In this document: positions 35,690 to 43,219 of the stretch, one piece after another
Layout of the letters: the number at the start of each line of letters is the position of its first letter
Numbering within the stretch: position 1 is the stretch's first letter
Assembly (NCBI RefSeq): GCF_030160275.1
Contig: NZ_BSOA01000048.1
Location: forward strand, 62,001 to 126,000
DNA from: Dyella flagellata
Lineage (GTDB): Bacteria > Pseudomonadota > Gammaproteobacteria > Xanthomonadales > Rhodanobacteraceae
Direction: 5' to 3'
DNA: 64,000 nt
The notes under the pieces: generated by a model
The model's database searches: none
Seen by the model: the letters and a program-made list of their open reading frames with translations, nothing else
What the model was told of the DNA's origin: nothing
Made by a program: the position numbers and the translations under genes

Positions 35690-36079
35690 TTACACGTTTT
35701 CAAACTGACGAAGCCGATGACTGGCGTCGTCATCGCCCATTGATTTTGCAACACGCAACCAATGGATAGCCCATCGGGCATAGCCCCTGTTTAAATAGCT
35801 CATACCAAGGTTGTACGCAGCCTCCGGGCTTCCTCCAGAAATGGCACGCTTGTATCAATAGCGAGCCTTCTCGAAGCTTTCCTTTACTCCGTCACCTTCG
35901 TCATAGAGGTTGGCCAAGTTAACTTGCGCCTCAAGACTCCCCATCGACGCAGCCTTTAAGAACAACTTGACGGATTTTCTGCGTTCACCCGACTCAAAAA
36001 GATCACATGCATTTTCCAGCATGACACGCGCCGTCCGCACTTTCTCGATCTGCGGGGACTTAGCTCTTGAGGAGTTCAT
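35690..36079 (-). pseudogene. Sel1-repeat gene interrupted by one TGA codon
   Basis: The intact reading frame starts at 36079 and would run to the TAA at 35690 (129 codons). At codon 75 (35855-35857) a TGA stands where the Sel1 consensus has the Trp of A-x-Y-W-Y-x-x-A. The sequence reads FEKARY, stop, YKRAISGGSPEAAYNLGMSY and stays Sel1-like (LNRGYARWAIHWLRVAKSMG) to the end. One TGG-to-TGA change explains it. No signal peptide is seen. Confidence 0.78.
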
Positions 36080-36324
36080 GTCAGCCCAGGCCGACGCGGA
36101 TCTGATTGGCTACTAGCGGCATCCGGGGTAGCACCGCGCCGGACGCATTGAGGGTGGTAGTCATCCATGCAATTCCCCTTGTCTTCCCTGCCAAGTATTA
36201 ACCCAGATCGATGCTAGCGTCGCAAGTACCCTCTGCGGCGTGTCTTGGTCGACAAACTGCAAGCCGTTGCAAGGTTTTGCAAGAATGGCGGGCCGTGTCT
36301 CAAATGACCCGCCGCTCCTGGCGC

Positions 36325-37119
36325 TTATTCAAAATGGCGGGCAATCGCCTCCTTCAAAGCCGCAAGAATGTCCCGCAACGCGTCCTGCCCTAACGGCTTC
36401 TTACCCGTTATCGCCCGTTCCAGTCGATCAGCGAGCATGAACACCTGTGGTGCTCCTACCATGAGCGCGTTGCCTCGTAGGTGATGCGCCAAGTCGGCCA
36501 TCAAAATGTTGTCACGATCGCTCCAGGCCCGCTCAAACAGCTGGATGTCCTCCGTGAGGCGGAGTCGGTAAAAGTCGGCGATGCTGCGGATGGGTGGAAA
36601 CGGTGGCTCCGGCGCAGGCCTGGCGGAAAGCGGCCGACGGAGCCACAGTTCAAGCACGGCTTGCAGTTTCTCGGTGCGTACCGGCCTGCACAGGACATCA
36701 ACGACTCCGTTGTCTCCACGCGGTGACCAAAGAAAGGCATCCACCGCCGTGGTCATGAGGATGATGGGGATGCGGGCATCCCTGGCACGGTTGGCCACCG
36801 CCAGGCGCATCGAGGTTTCGTAACTTGCCGCACCCGGCTCCGCGCAAGCCGTCAGGATCAAGTCGGGTAGCTGATAACCGACAGCATTCAAGGCTGCCAG
36901 GCTGTCGGGAACGCCTAGCGCTTCCACGCCAAGCGACATAAGTTGGTCGACCAGGATCTCTCGGCTTTCGCGATCTTCATCCACCACTAGGATGCGTGTA
37001 AGCGGCTGGCGTGAGGCGGTGTTCGCACCATCCGACGCGGATGAATCGGTCACCGCACCACAGCCGGAAGACTTTGTCGTGGGAGAGGCGTAAGAGTTGG
37101 GTGAGGGATAATCAGTCAT
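36325..37119 (-). CDS. Degenerate receiver plus Hpt domain protein (third of three)
   Basis: About 264 residues. Residues corresponding to ILVVDEDRESREILVDQLMS begin a receiver-like domain, but the phosphoacceptor Asp is missing: PDLILTACAEPG has Ala where Asp is expected, and the late Lys is Arg (LCRPV). The Hpt domain keeps the phosphoacceptor His (AHHLRGNALMVGA). Start is unclear: ATG 37119 aligns best with the upstream paralogue, while ATG 37140 and a GTG at 37188 directly after that gene's stop are also in frame; none has a good ribosome binding site. Confidence 0.78.
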   Translation of the reverse strand: MTDYPSPNSYASPTTKSSGCGAVTDSSASDGANTASRQPLTRILVVDEDRESREILVDQLMSLGVEALGVPDSLAALNAVGYQLPDLILTACAEPGAASYETSMRLAVANRARDARIPIILMTTAVDAFLWSPRGDNGVVDVLCRPVRTEKLQAVLELWLRRPLSARPAPEPPFPPIRSIADFYRLRLTEDIQLFERAWSDRDNILMADLAHHLRGNALMVGAPQVFMLADRLERAITGKKPLGQDALRDILAALKEAIARHFE

Positions 37120-37188
37120 CACAGCATCGGGGCCACTCATGAAGTAGCGCGGCAAGGCATTCCGGCTTTTTGCGGCACGCGTCTGCAC

Positions 37189-37971
37189 TTATTCCAAGTA
37201 GCGAGCGATCGCCTTTTTCAAAGCGGCAAGGGTGTTCCGCATCGCGTCCGCTTCCAATGGCTTGTTGCCTCGTGCCGCTTGTTCTAATCGATCAGCCAGC
37301 TTGGTCGCCCGCTGCGCCCCCAGCAGCTGTGCGACGCCATGCAGGCGATACGCACAGCGAACCATCGAAGGCATGTCACCATCAGCCCAGGCCCGCTCAA
37401 ACCCTCGGATATCTTCCTTGAGGCAGGCTTGGTACCAGAGGCCGCTGTTCGGGGCACGGGGAAGTGATTGCACCGGCTCATCCCTGGCGGGAGACGGTAG
37501 GTCCAGCCACAGCCTGAGCAAGGTTTCCAGCTTCTCGACGCGCAGTGGTTTTTGCAGGACGCCGTCTATTCCGTTGTCCCCAATGCAGTATTGCCAAAGG
37601 AGGGCATTCGTCTCGGCGGCCAAAATGATGATGGGAAAGTACGGAAGACCTGTTCTCAGTTTTCGCATCATCGAACACAGCTCGACTTCGCCACTCTCCG
37701 GGTCTGGCGCACCGACGCAAGCCATCAAGATCATCGCCGGCGCCTGATGGTGGATCGCATCCAAGGCGGCCGAGCCGTCAGGTACGACCAGTGGTTCCTG
37801 CTCCAACGCCGCGATCTGATCGACGATAACGCGGCGGCTCTCGGGGTCCGCTTCCAACAGCAAGACGCGTGCAGGTGCCTCGGCGGGTATAAGAACCTCG
37901 TATGACGCGGCGGCGTCTCTCACTGCCATAGGGGTGGTGGAAGTGGTGTGCTGGGAATAGGTATTCATCAT
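37189..37971 (-). CDS. Degenerate receiver plus Hpt domain protein (second of three)
   Basis: 260 residues. Receiver-like domain RVLLLEADPESRRVIVDQIA, with the phosphoacceptor Asp replaced by Ala (AMILMACVGAP); the conserved Lys survives (QKPLRVEK). In the Hpt domain (CAYRLHGVAQLLGA) Tyr stands in place of the phosphoacceptor His. Neither site can carry phosphate in the normal way. Start ATGATG at 37971 has TTGGAG upstream, within a leader shared with the 38070-38450 gene. Confidence 0.8.
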   Translation of the reverse strand: MMNTYSQHTTSTTPMAVRDAAASYEVLIPAEAPARVLLLEADPESRRVIVDQIAALEQEPLVVPDGSAALDAIHHQAPAMILMACVGAPDPESGEVELCSMMRKLRTGLPYFPIIILAAETNALLWQYCIGDNGIDGVLQKPLRVEKLETLLRLWLDLPSPARDEPVQSLPRAPNSGLWYQACLKEDIRGFERAWADGDMPSMVRCAYRLHGVAQLLGAQRATKLADRLEQAARGNKPLEADAMRNTLAALKKAIARYLE

Positions 37972-38040
37972 GCGTGCTCCAAGTAGTCACGCCGTTCGTT
38001 GCCCACGGCGCGATGAGCACAGGGCGGCTCCCTGTTCAAA
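37962..38040. repeat. Conserved leader, copy A
   Basis: About 79 bases including the ribosome binding site and start of the 37971 gene. It is clearly related to 38441-38520 (same order of ACTAC-TTGGAGCAC-GC-ATGATGAAT, GGCGTGAC, CGCGCCG). Both contain inverted arms (C/TGCGCCG ... CGGCGTGA). It may simply reflect gene duplication or be a conserved RNA leader. Confidence 0.65.
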
Positions 38041-38069
38041 ATCGGGGACGTTGACAGCAGCTAATTCGC

Positions 38070-38450
38070 TTATTCGAAGTAGCGGATGGCAAATTCTTCC
38101 AAGGCGTGAAAGCTGCCGTAGATCGAATTCAGAGATGCTGGCTCGATACCGCTTGCTGCCCGCTCCAGTCGATCCGCGATCTCAATCGCCACCGGCATAT
38201 CCAATGCCAGCGTGACGCTTTTCGCGCGATGCGCAAAGTAGGTCATCCAGACACTGCTGCGCATCGACCAGGCCCGCTGAAACCCCTTGAGTTCCTGCAA
38301 GAGGTCGTCCTGATACGTCTCGCGTAAAGACGCCCGAAGCGCCGGATCTTCCACACGCCAATAGTAGGGAAGCACATGGGCTGCGTTGCGAGCACGCCGC
38401 TTGGCGCTGAATAAGTCGCGAACGTAGCGGTCGGAATAAATATTCATCAC
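38070..38450 (-). CDS. Hpt-like protein without receiver (first of three)
   Basis: 126 residues. It lacks the receiver domain but aligns with the Hpt part of its two neighbours: FQRAWSMRSSVWMTYFAHRA against FERAWSDRDNILMADLAHHL, then EIADRLERAASG. A His is present at the expected position (FAHRAKS), but the following L-K/R-G is not kept. Start ATGATGAAT at 38450 with TGGAG upstream, in the same leader as the next gene. Confidence 0.75.
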   Translation of the reverse strand: MMNIYSDRYVRDLFSAKRRARNAAHVLPYYWRVEDPALRASLRETYQDDLLQELKGFQRAWSMRSSVWMTYFAHRAKSVTLALDMPVAIEIADRLERAASGIEPASLNSIYGSFHALEEFAIRYFE

Positions 38451-38520
38451 GCATGCTCCAGGTAGTCACGCCGCACATTGCGCACGGCGTGATGGGCGCA
38501 GAGCGAAGCCCTGCTTCAAA
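38441..38520. repeat. Conserved leader, copy B
   Basis: About 80 bases related to 37962-38040. It has a perfect eight-base dyad TCACGCCG / CGGCGTGA around an 11-base loop just upstream of the ribosome binding site of the 38450 gene. Confidence 0.65.
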
Positions 38521-38548
38521 GTCAGAAAAGGCTTACAGCAGATTTCGA

Positions 38549-38662
38549 CTAGGTGCCCTTGACCACCTGGCACCACGCGAGCGGCGTGGTGGTAAAGCGC
38601 GTGTTTGGCATGGAGGGGCGCACTTGAAGGCGCGCGTATGCCGTAAGATTCAGGGTAACCAT
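38549..38662 (-). CDS. 37-residue peptide gene at the head of the Hpt cluster
   Basis: A 37-codon frame starting MVTLNLTAYARLQVRPSM, continuing PNTRFTTTPL and ending AWCQVVKGT. AAGGAG lies seven bases before the ATG, one of the better ribosome binding sites in this part of the window. It lies 98 bases upstream of the first Hpt gene on the same strand, the same distance that separates the first and second Hpt genes. It has no signal peptide or membrane helix and one Cys near the end. It could be a precursor or signalling peptide; no family is known to me. Confidence 0.55.
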   Translation of the reverse strand: MVTLNLTAYARLQVRPSMPNTRFTTTPLAWCQVVKGT

Positions 38663-39150
38663 TACTCAACTCCTTACTCAGTTGGATGGTGGCCAGCGAA
38701 CCGTGCGAGGTGCAACTCAATCGGTTCGCGCTTTACATCTCACGTCGGGTGCGCGGTTCCGATGATTAGGGGCGCACCCGACGATGGCAGCTTTGCACAA
38801 ATGCACGCGGAATTTCTGTCGGGCTAGGCCGATAGGCAAGGTAGGTACGGCGACTAGTACTCGTACGATTTCATGCCCACATGACGACATTGGATTCACC
38901 CTCGAGTTGTCGTCACTTCTCGTTCTCGCGCTTCGGAGAAATCGACAGCTACGTAAGGGTCGATGGCACCAGAGAGTCGCGGCGCCACTCCGGCGTGGCA
39001 GGGAAACACAAAATAGCAGGACCGAGACACTAGCACCCGATTTGCCCGCCCCGGCTTGAGCCCCTCATTACTCCCTCGTCGCCCCCTGGTTGTGCGCACC
39101 TCAGGTTTTCGCGGTAGAGTGTCCGCAAGGCTCATGACTCAGGGGGAGTG
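38663..39150. other. Non-coding stretch between the peptide/Hpt cluster and the Mrr gene
   Basis: About 490 bases with no supported gene on either strand. Open frames of 60-90 codons on both strands lack family-like content. It should hold the promoter of the leftward peptide/Hpt cluster and that of the rightward nuclease gene. I could not identify a specific promoter. Confidence 0.4.
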
Positions 39151-39981
39151 ATGGCAAGGCGCAAAGGAAGCGGCATCGAGCTACTTGCCTCGATGCCCTG
39201 GCCCATCGGTTTTGCATTGGGCATCGTAGCTTACCTAGTCATTCGCTACGGAATTGGCTGGTATTTCGCATCGACAAACAATCCTATATTGCAAGGTATG
39301 GGCAAACCCGCTGCAACGGGCATCTACGCGCCACTTGCGTGGTTCGTTCTTGTGGCCAGTTGGATTGGAGCATTAGCTTCTTTCCTACGCCGTCGCCACC
39401 GTAGGCATTTACTGGAAACGCAAACAGGACTCGACAGCCTGCGCACCATGACCTGGCGTGAGTTCGAGATGGTCGTCGGCGAAGCATTTCGCCGCCAAGG
39501 CTATGTGATTAGCGAAATGGGGCTTGGCGGTGCCGATGGCGGTATCGACCTGATTTTACGCAAGGATGGCCAAGTCATACTCGCCCAATGCAAGCAATGG
39601 AAGACTCAGCGGGTTGACGTCAAGGTCGTCCGCGAGATGTTCGGCCTGCTAGTAGATCATGGGGCCGCTGCTGTAAAGATTGTGGCGATAGGTGAATACA
39701 CCGCAGACGCACGGCGCTTTGCGGAAGGCAAATCCATAGAGTTGATAAACGGCGAGACGCTTCTTGCGATGATACGCGGGAGACAGAAGCCGATGCCCGC
39801 TGAATTGGCAATGGCAGCAATCGACACCCCCGAAGCAATCAGGCTGGAACCTGGACCTTCACAAAATCCGACTTGCCCGAAGTGTGGCGCCTCTATGGTT
39901 AAGCGACTAAATCACCGAACCAAAGATCACTTCTTCGGTTGTACAAAGTATCCGTCGTGCCGAGGCACTAGAACAATATGA
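39151..39981 (+). CDS. Membrane-anchored Mrr-type nuclease with zinc ribbon
   Basis: About 276 residues. Two transmembrane helices come first (IGFALGIVAYLVIRYGIG; WFVLVASWIGALASFL). An Mrr_cat restriction-endonuclease domain follows (TWREFEMVVGEAFRRQGY, then GGADGGIDLILRKDG and ILAQCKQWK, giving the D...QxK catalytic set). A topoisomerase-type C4 zinc ribbon closes it (CPKCGASM...FFGCTKYPSC). Such proteins act on foreign or modified DNA, here at the membrane. A GTG at 39148 is an alternative start; AGGGGGAG precedes both. Confidence 0.9.
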   Translation: MARRKGSGIELLASMPWPIGFALGIVAYLVIRYGIGWYFASTNNPILQGMGKPAATGIYAPLAWFVLVASWIGALASFLRRRHRRHLLETQTGLDSLRTMTWREFEMVVGEAFRRQGYVISEMGLGGADGGIDLILRKDGQVILAQCKQWKTQRVDVKVVREMFGLLVDHGAAAVKIVAIGEYTADARRFAEGKSIELINGETLLAMIRGRQKPMPAELAMAAIDTPEAIRLEPGPSQNPTCPKCGASMVKRLNHRTKDHFFGCTKYPSCRGTRTI

Positions 39982-40123
39982 TGATGATTGACAAAAATAA
40001 AAGAGCAAAAAGAGGATCCGTGCATTCCGAAAACATCTTTTTTTTTGCGTTTTTCCCTATGCACGTTGACGAAACCCGTTTCTAGAATTAGCTTACGACC
40101 TATATTCATGACAGGGGAAGTAT

Positions 40124-41980
40124 ATGCTTTACACGCACTTTGAAATAAAGAATTTCAAGGGAATTAATAACACTAAACTAGACATTAGTACCCACCCATC
40201 GTCAAAAATTCATTGCCTCGTAGGTTTAAATGAGTCTGGCAAAACAACTATTCTTGAAGCCATAAATTATTTTACTTATAACAGCGACAAATTAACAGCC
40301 CTTGATTTAAAGGGATACACCATAGATAACCCCAATAACCTAATACCCATATCATTGCGATCAAACTATACCGGAAACATTACAGTATCGGTTGAGCTGG
40401 AGCTAAACGATGCCGATGAAATAGCTATAGCCAAAGACGTAAAAGCCGAATCCGGGTTCGAGATAACACAAAAAATTGAAAATATATATATTTCTCAGAT
40501 AATTAGGTACAAAGATTCAAAATTTAGTCGCACAAATGTTGAATGGACACTTTCCTTACGCGGACGGAAAGCGAAAGGCAGATCATACTTCCTGACCTAC
40601 CACAAGAACCGAGACCTTTGGTTAAAAGTCGTCAATGTCATAAAGAAACACATTCCTGGAATTCTATTTTTCCCCAATTTTTTATTTGACTTCCCATCAA
40701 AAATCTATCTTGAAGATATCGAAACCGATTATGAGAAACACAAATTCTATCGGAATGTGGTTCAGGACATTCTAGACGGCATAGGAAATAGAGCCAACGT
40801 ACAGACCCATATCGTTGCCAGAGCAAAATCTAACGATCAAGCCGACAAAATCAGCCTAAATCAGCTACTGCTCACTATGGCAAGACACGTTTCTCAAAAT
40901 GTATTTTCTCAATGGGGGAACATATCTAGAAGCAAAAATGACAAAAAGAAAGTAACCATTAATCATGGAATGGACCAAGACGGCCGTGTTTACTTGGAAT
41001 TTAACATTGAAGACGTGGATGGTCTTTACCTAATAACAGAAAGATCACTTGGTTTTAGATGGTTTTTTGTATTTTTTTTGCTGACGTATTATCGATCTCA
41101 CAGAGCGCAAGCTGGCGGAAATGTATTATTTTTATTTGATGAACCAGCATCAAATTTGCATCAAACAGCACAAGCTCAGCTTCTAGACATTTTTGGAAAG
41201 ATAGGTGTTAACAGTCAAATCATATACACGACCCATAGTCATCATCTAATAAATCCAAAATGGCTTGACTCTACGCATATTGTTAGGAACGAGGGTCTTC
41301 ACGACCCATCACTCTTCGACGAATTAGTGCCAACAAAAACGCGCATAGCCGTGCACAAATATCGAACATTTTCAACCCAGCATCCAGATCAGAGTGCATA
41401 CTTTCAACCAATTCTAGACGTTCTTGATTATCGCCCTTCGCAGCTAGAGCTTGTACCAGACATAATCATGGTAGAAGGGAAAAGCGACTATTACATCCTA
41501 AGATATTTTCAAGAAATTATCGCAAAGCAAAAACATCCGATTAACATTCTACCAGGCACTGGATCAGGATCACTGACCACTGTCATCCAACTTTATCTAG
41601 CATGGGGAAAGAATTTCTTGGTTCTACTTGACGACGATAAAGAAGGAAAGAAACAGCGTGATCGATATTTTGAGCTATTTGGCTCTGCTATCAATCCGTT
41701 TCTCTATTCCCTTGCAGACGTAGACCCGTCGTTTCGTAATAGAGAAATCGAGGATCTAGCCGATACGAACGATAAGTTATTAGTGCAGAGGTTCGCGTAC
41801 CCATCGGATGCTCTTTTCAATAAGACGCATTTTCAGCGAGCAATTCAAGAGGCTCTCATCAACAACCACGTTCTCCCTCTCAACACTGGATCGACTGAAA
41901 ATTTTCAGAAAGTCTTCAGATTCTGCCTCCAAAAATTGAAAGTGGCTGCAGCTCATACTGAAGCTCATAGTCTTGCTTAA
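40124..41980 (+). CDS. OLD-family ATP-dependent nuclease (AAA + TOPRIM)
   Basis: 618 residues. The ABC-type ATPase has Walker A GLNESGKTTILEA near the start and Walker B LFLFDEPASNLHQ after a coiled insertion. The C-terminal TOPRIM nuclease shows IIMVEGKSDYYIL and VLLDDDKEGKK. OLD proteins act in phage defence. No UvrD-like helicase (GajB) follows, so this is not a Gabija pair; it looks like a stand-alone class 1 OLD. The gene is far more AT-rich than all its neighbours, strong evidence of recent transfer. AGGGGAAG precedes the ATG. Confidence 0.9.
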   Translation: MLYTHFEIKNFKGINNTKLDISTHPSSKIHCLVGLNESGKTTILEAINYFTYNSDKLTALDLKGYTIDNPNNLIPISLRSNYTGNITVSVELELNDADEIAIAKDVKAESGFEITQKIENIYISQIIRYKDSKFSRTNVEWTLSLRGRKAKGRSYFLTYHKNRDLWLKVVNVIKKHIPGILFFPNFLFDFPSKIYLEDIETDYEKHKFYRNVVQDILDGIGNRANVQTHIVARAKSNDQADKISLNQLLLTMARHVSQNVFSQWGNISRSKNDKKKVTINHGMDQDGRVYLEFNIEDVDGLYLITERSLGFRWFFVFFLLTYYRSHRAQAGGNVLFLFDEPASNLHQTAQAQLLDIFGKIGVNSQIIYTTHSHHLINPKWLDSTHIVRNEGLHDPSLFDELVPTKTRIAVHKYRTFSTQHPDQSAYFQPILDVLDYRPSQLELVPDIIMVEGKSDYYILRYFQEIIAKQKHPINILPGTGSGSLTTVIQLYLAWGKNFLVLLDDDKEGKKQRDRYFELFGSAINPFLYSLADVDPSFRNREIEDLADTNDKLLVQRFAYPSDALFNKTHFQRAIQEALINNHVLPLNTGSTENFQKVFRFCLQKLKVAAAHTEAHSLA

Positions 41981-42009
41981 GGCGAGCGGCGGCGCCCCTC
42001 GATGTCGAC

Positions 42010-42165
42010 TCACAAAAAATTCGCCCTTACTCGCCAAGGCTGCAGCAGACAGGCCAACCAGATGGCTGTGTCAGTGGCGTTTGATATTGCTTTCGCTTTA
42101 CAAAATGTTCTTGACGACCGGAACCATGTAGGCCAAGTCCACGCTCTCAGACAGCATGATCACGG
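42010..42165 (-). pseudogene. Decayed 3' remnant of a DUF3857-type gene
   Basis: On the minus strand, fragments in two frames read like the last ~60 residues of the DUF3857 protein at 47354-50020: YMVPVVKNIL against SMVPIKNISL, then TAIWLACLLQPWRVRANF against TVVWSAYLLQSRRVKATF. Stops and frame changes lie between them. The rest of the gene is absent, so this is the stub of a lost or replaced copy, abutting the AT-rich OLD gene. Confidence 0.65.
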
Positions 42166-42220
42166 AACCTCAGAGTCTTTCCCTTCCTTGCACTGAGGTG
42201 TGGCCCGACGCCCCCAATTT

Positions 42221-43207
42221 TTACCAGTATTTGCCGAGAAACCCGATCAGCGCCTGATTCCCCTGCCCCGAGCATTCTTCCAATGAGGAATGCCCGCACC
42301 CCTCAAGCGCTACAAATCGGTTACCAGGCAACAGCGCTGCAAGCCTCTCACCCACTGAGCGTGGAATGAAAGCGTCATCGCTCCCCCACAGCACTAGCGT
42401 CGGCGCGGCCACCTTGGCTGTATCCCGTTCGGTCACTGACCAATCCTGGTTACGCTGCAGTTCCAGCAGCGCCGTCCTGGCGAGCGGCTGCGAGCTGGGG
42501 GCCCAGTATTCATTGGCCACTGCATCGGTGACCTTGCTCTGGTCGTGGAACGACTTCTGCAGGAACGATCTCGCGTCCGACGGTCCCATTCGATGCACCA
42601 TCAGCTCACCGATGACCGGAACGTTCAATATCTTCCAAACCCAGATGTCGTCGTAGACCAGGCCGCTGGAGTCGATCAGCACCAGCCGATCGACGCGGTC
42701 CGGGTGCGTCTCGGCGTAGCGCAGCGCCCAGCCGCCACCCCAGGAATGGCCCACCAGGTCAACCTTGTTCAGACCCATGGCGTCGAGAAACGTTCCGAGG
42801 GAGCCGGCCATTCCATCTACAGTCCACGCGAAGTTTTTCTTCTCCAACTGCGTGTAGCCGTGTCCAGGTAGATCCACGGCATACACGGTGTGGGTGCGAG
42901 CTAGGGCTTGGATTGTGCTGCGGTAGGAATAGGCCCATTCGCCACCGCCATGCACAAGCACCACCGGCGGGCCATTGCCGGCGCGGATGTAGTGGAACTT
43001 CGCCAGGTTGGTGTCGATGAATCGCGAATCCACCGTGTCGAGATAGGCGGAATGGAGATTCGCCGATTCGCCTGGCGTATAGGCGCAGATCAGCACCGCC
43101 GCAACCGCCAGCGCCAGGACGCCTGCTGCGGAAATTCCCAGCCACTTTAGAATTCGCGACGACCGCTTCGGCGCGCCGTCAGTTTCACCGATGTATGCGC
43201 TTGTCAT
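42221..43207 (-). CDS. Membrane-anchored alpha/beta hydrolase
   Basis: About 328 residues. One N-terminal helix (ISAAGVLALAVAAVLICAY) anchors it. The hydrolase fold has the oxyanion LVHGGGEWAYSY, the nucleophile elbow VGHSWGGGWAL, an acid in LWGSDDAFIP and the final His in EGCGHSSLEE, so the catalytic triad is complete. Substrate unknown. A GTG at 43216 is an alternative start. It begins 12 bases after the stop of the cytochrome b-like gene, so the two form an operon. Confidence 0.88.
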   Translation of the reverse strand: MTSAYIGETDGAPKRSSRILKWLGISAAGVLALAVAAVLICAYTPGESANLHSAYLDTVDSRFIDTNLAKFHYIRAGNGPPVVLVHGGGEWAYSYRSTIQALARTHTVYAVDLPGHGYTQLEKKNFAWTVDGMAGSLGTFLDAMGLNKVDLVGHSWGGGWALRYAETHPDRVDRLVLIDSSGLVYDDIWVWKILNVPVIGELMVHRMGPSDARSFLQKSFHDQSKVTDAVANEYWAPSSQPLARTALLELQRNQDWSVTERDTAKVAAPTLVLWGSDDAFIPRSVGERLAALLPGNRFVALEGCGHSSLEECSGQGNQALIGFLGKYW

Positions 43208-43219
43208 CCGGCTCACGGG

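Noticed and set aside
38784-39059. 91-codon frame on the plus strand before the Mrr gene
   Set aside because: Arg-rich, low-information translation without a ribosome binding site or family resemblance.
40124-41980. Gabija defence system (GajA plus GajB)
   Set aside because: Only the OLD/TOPRIM gene is present; no UvrD-like helicase gene follows.
42002-42196. 64-codon frame on the plus strand after the OLD gene
   Set aside because: The same bases read on the minus strand as a decayed DUF3857 gene end, which explains the sequence better; no ribosome binding site for the plus-strand frame.
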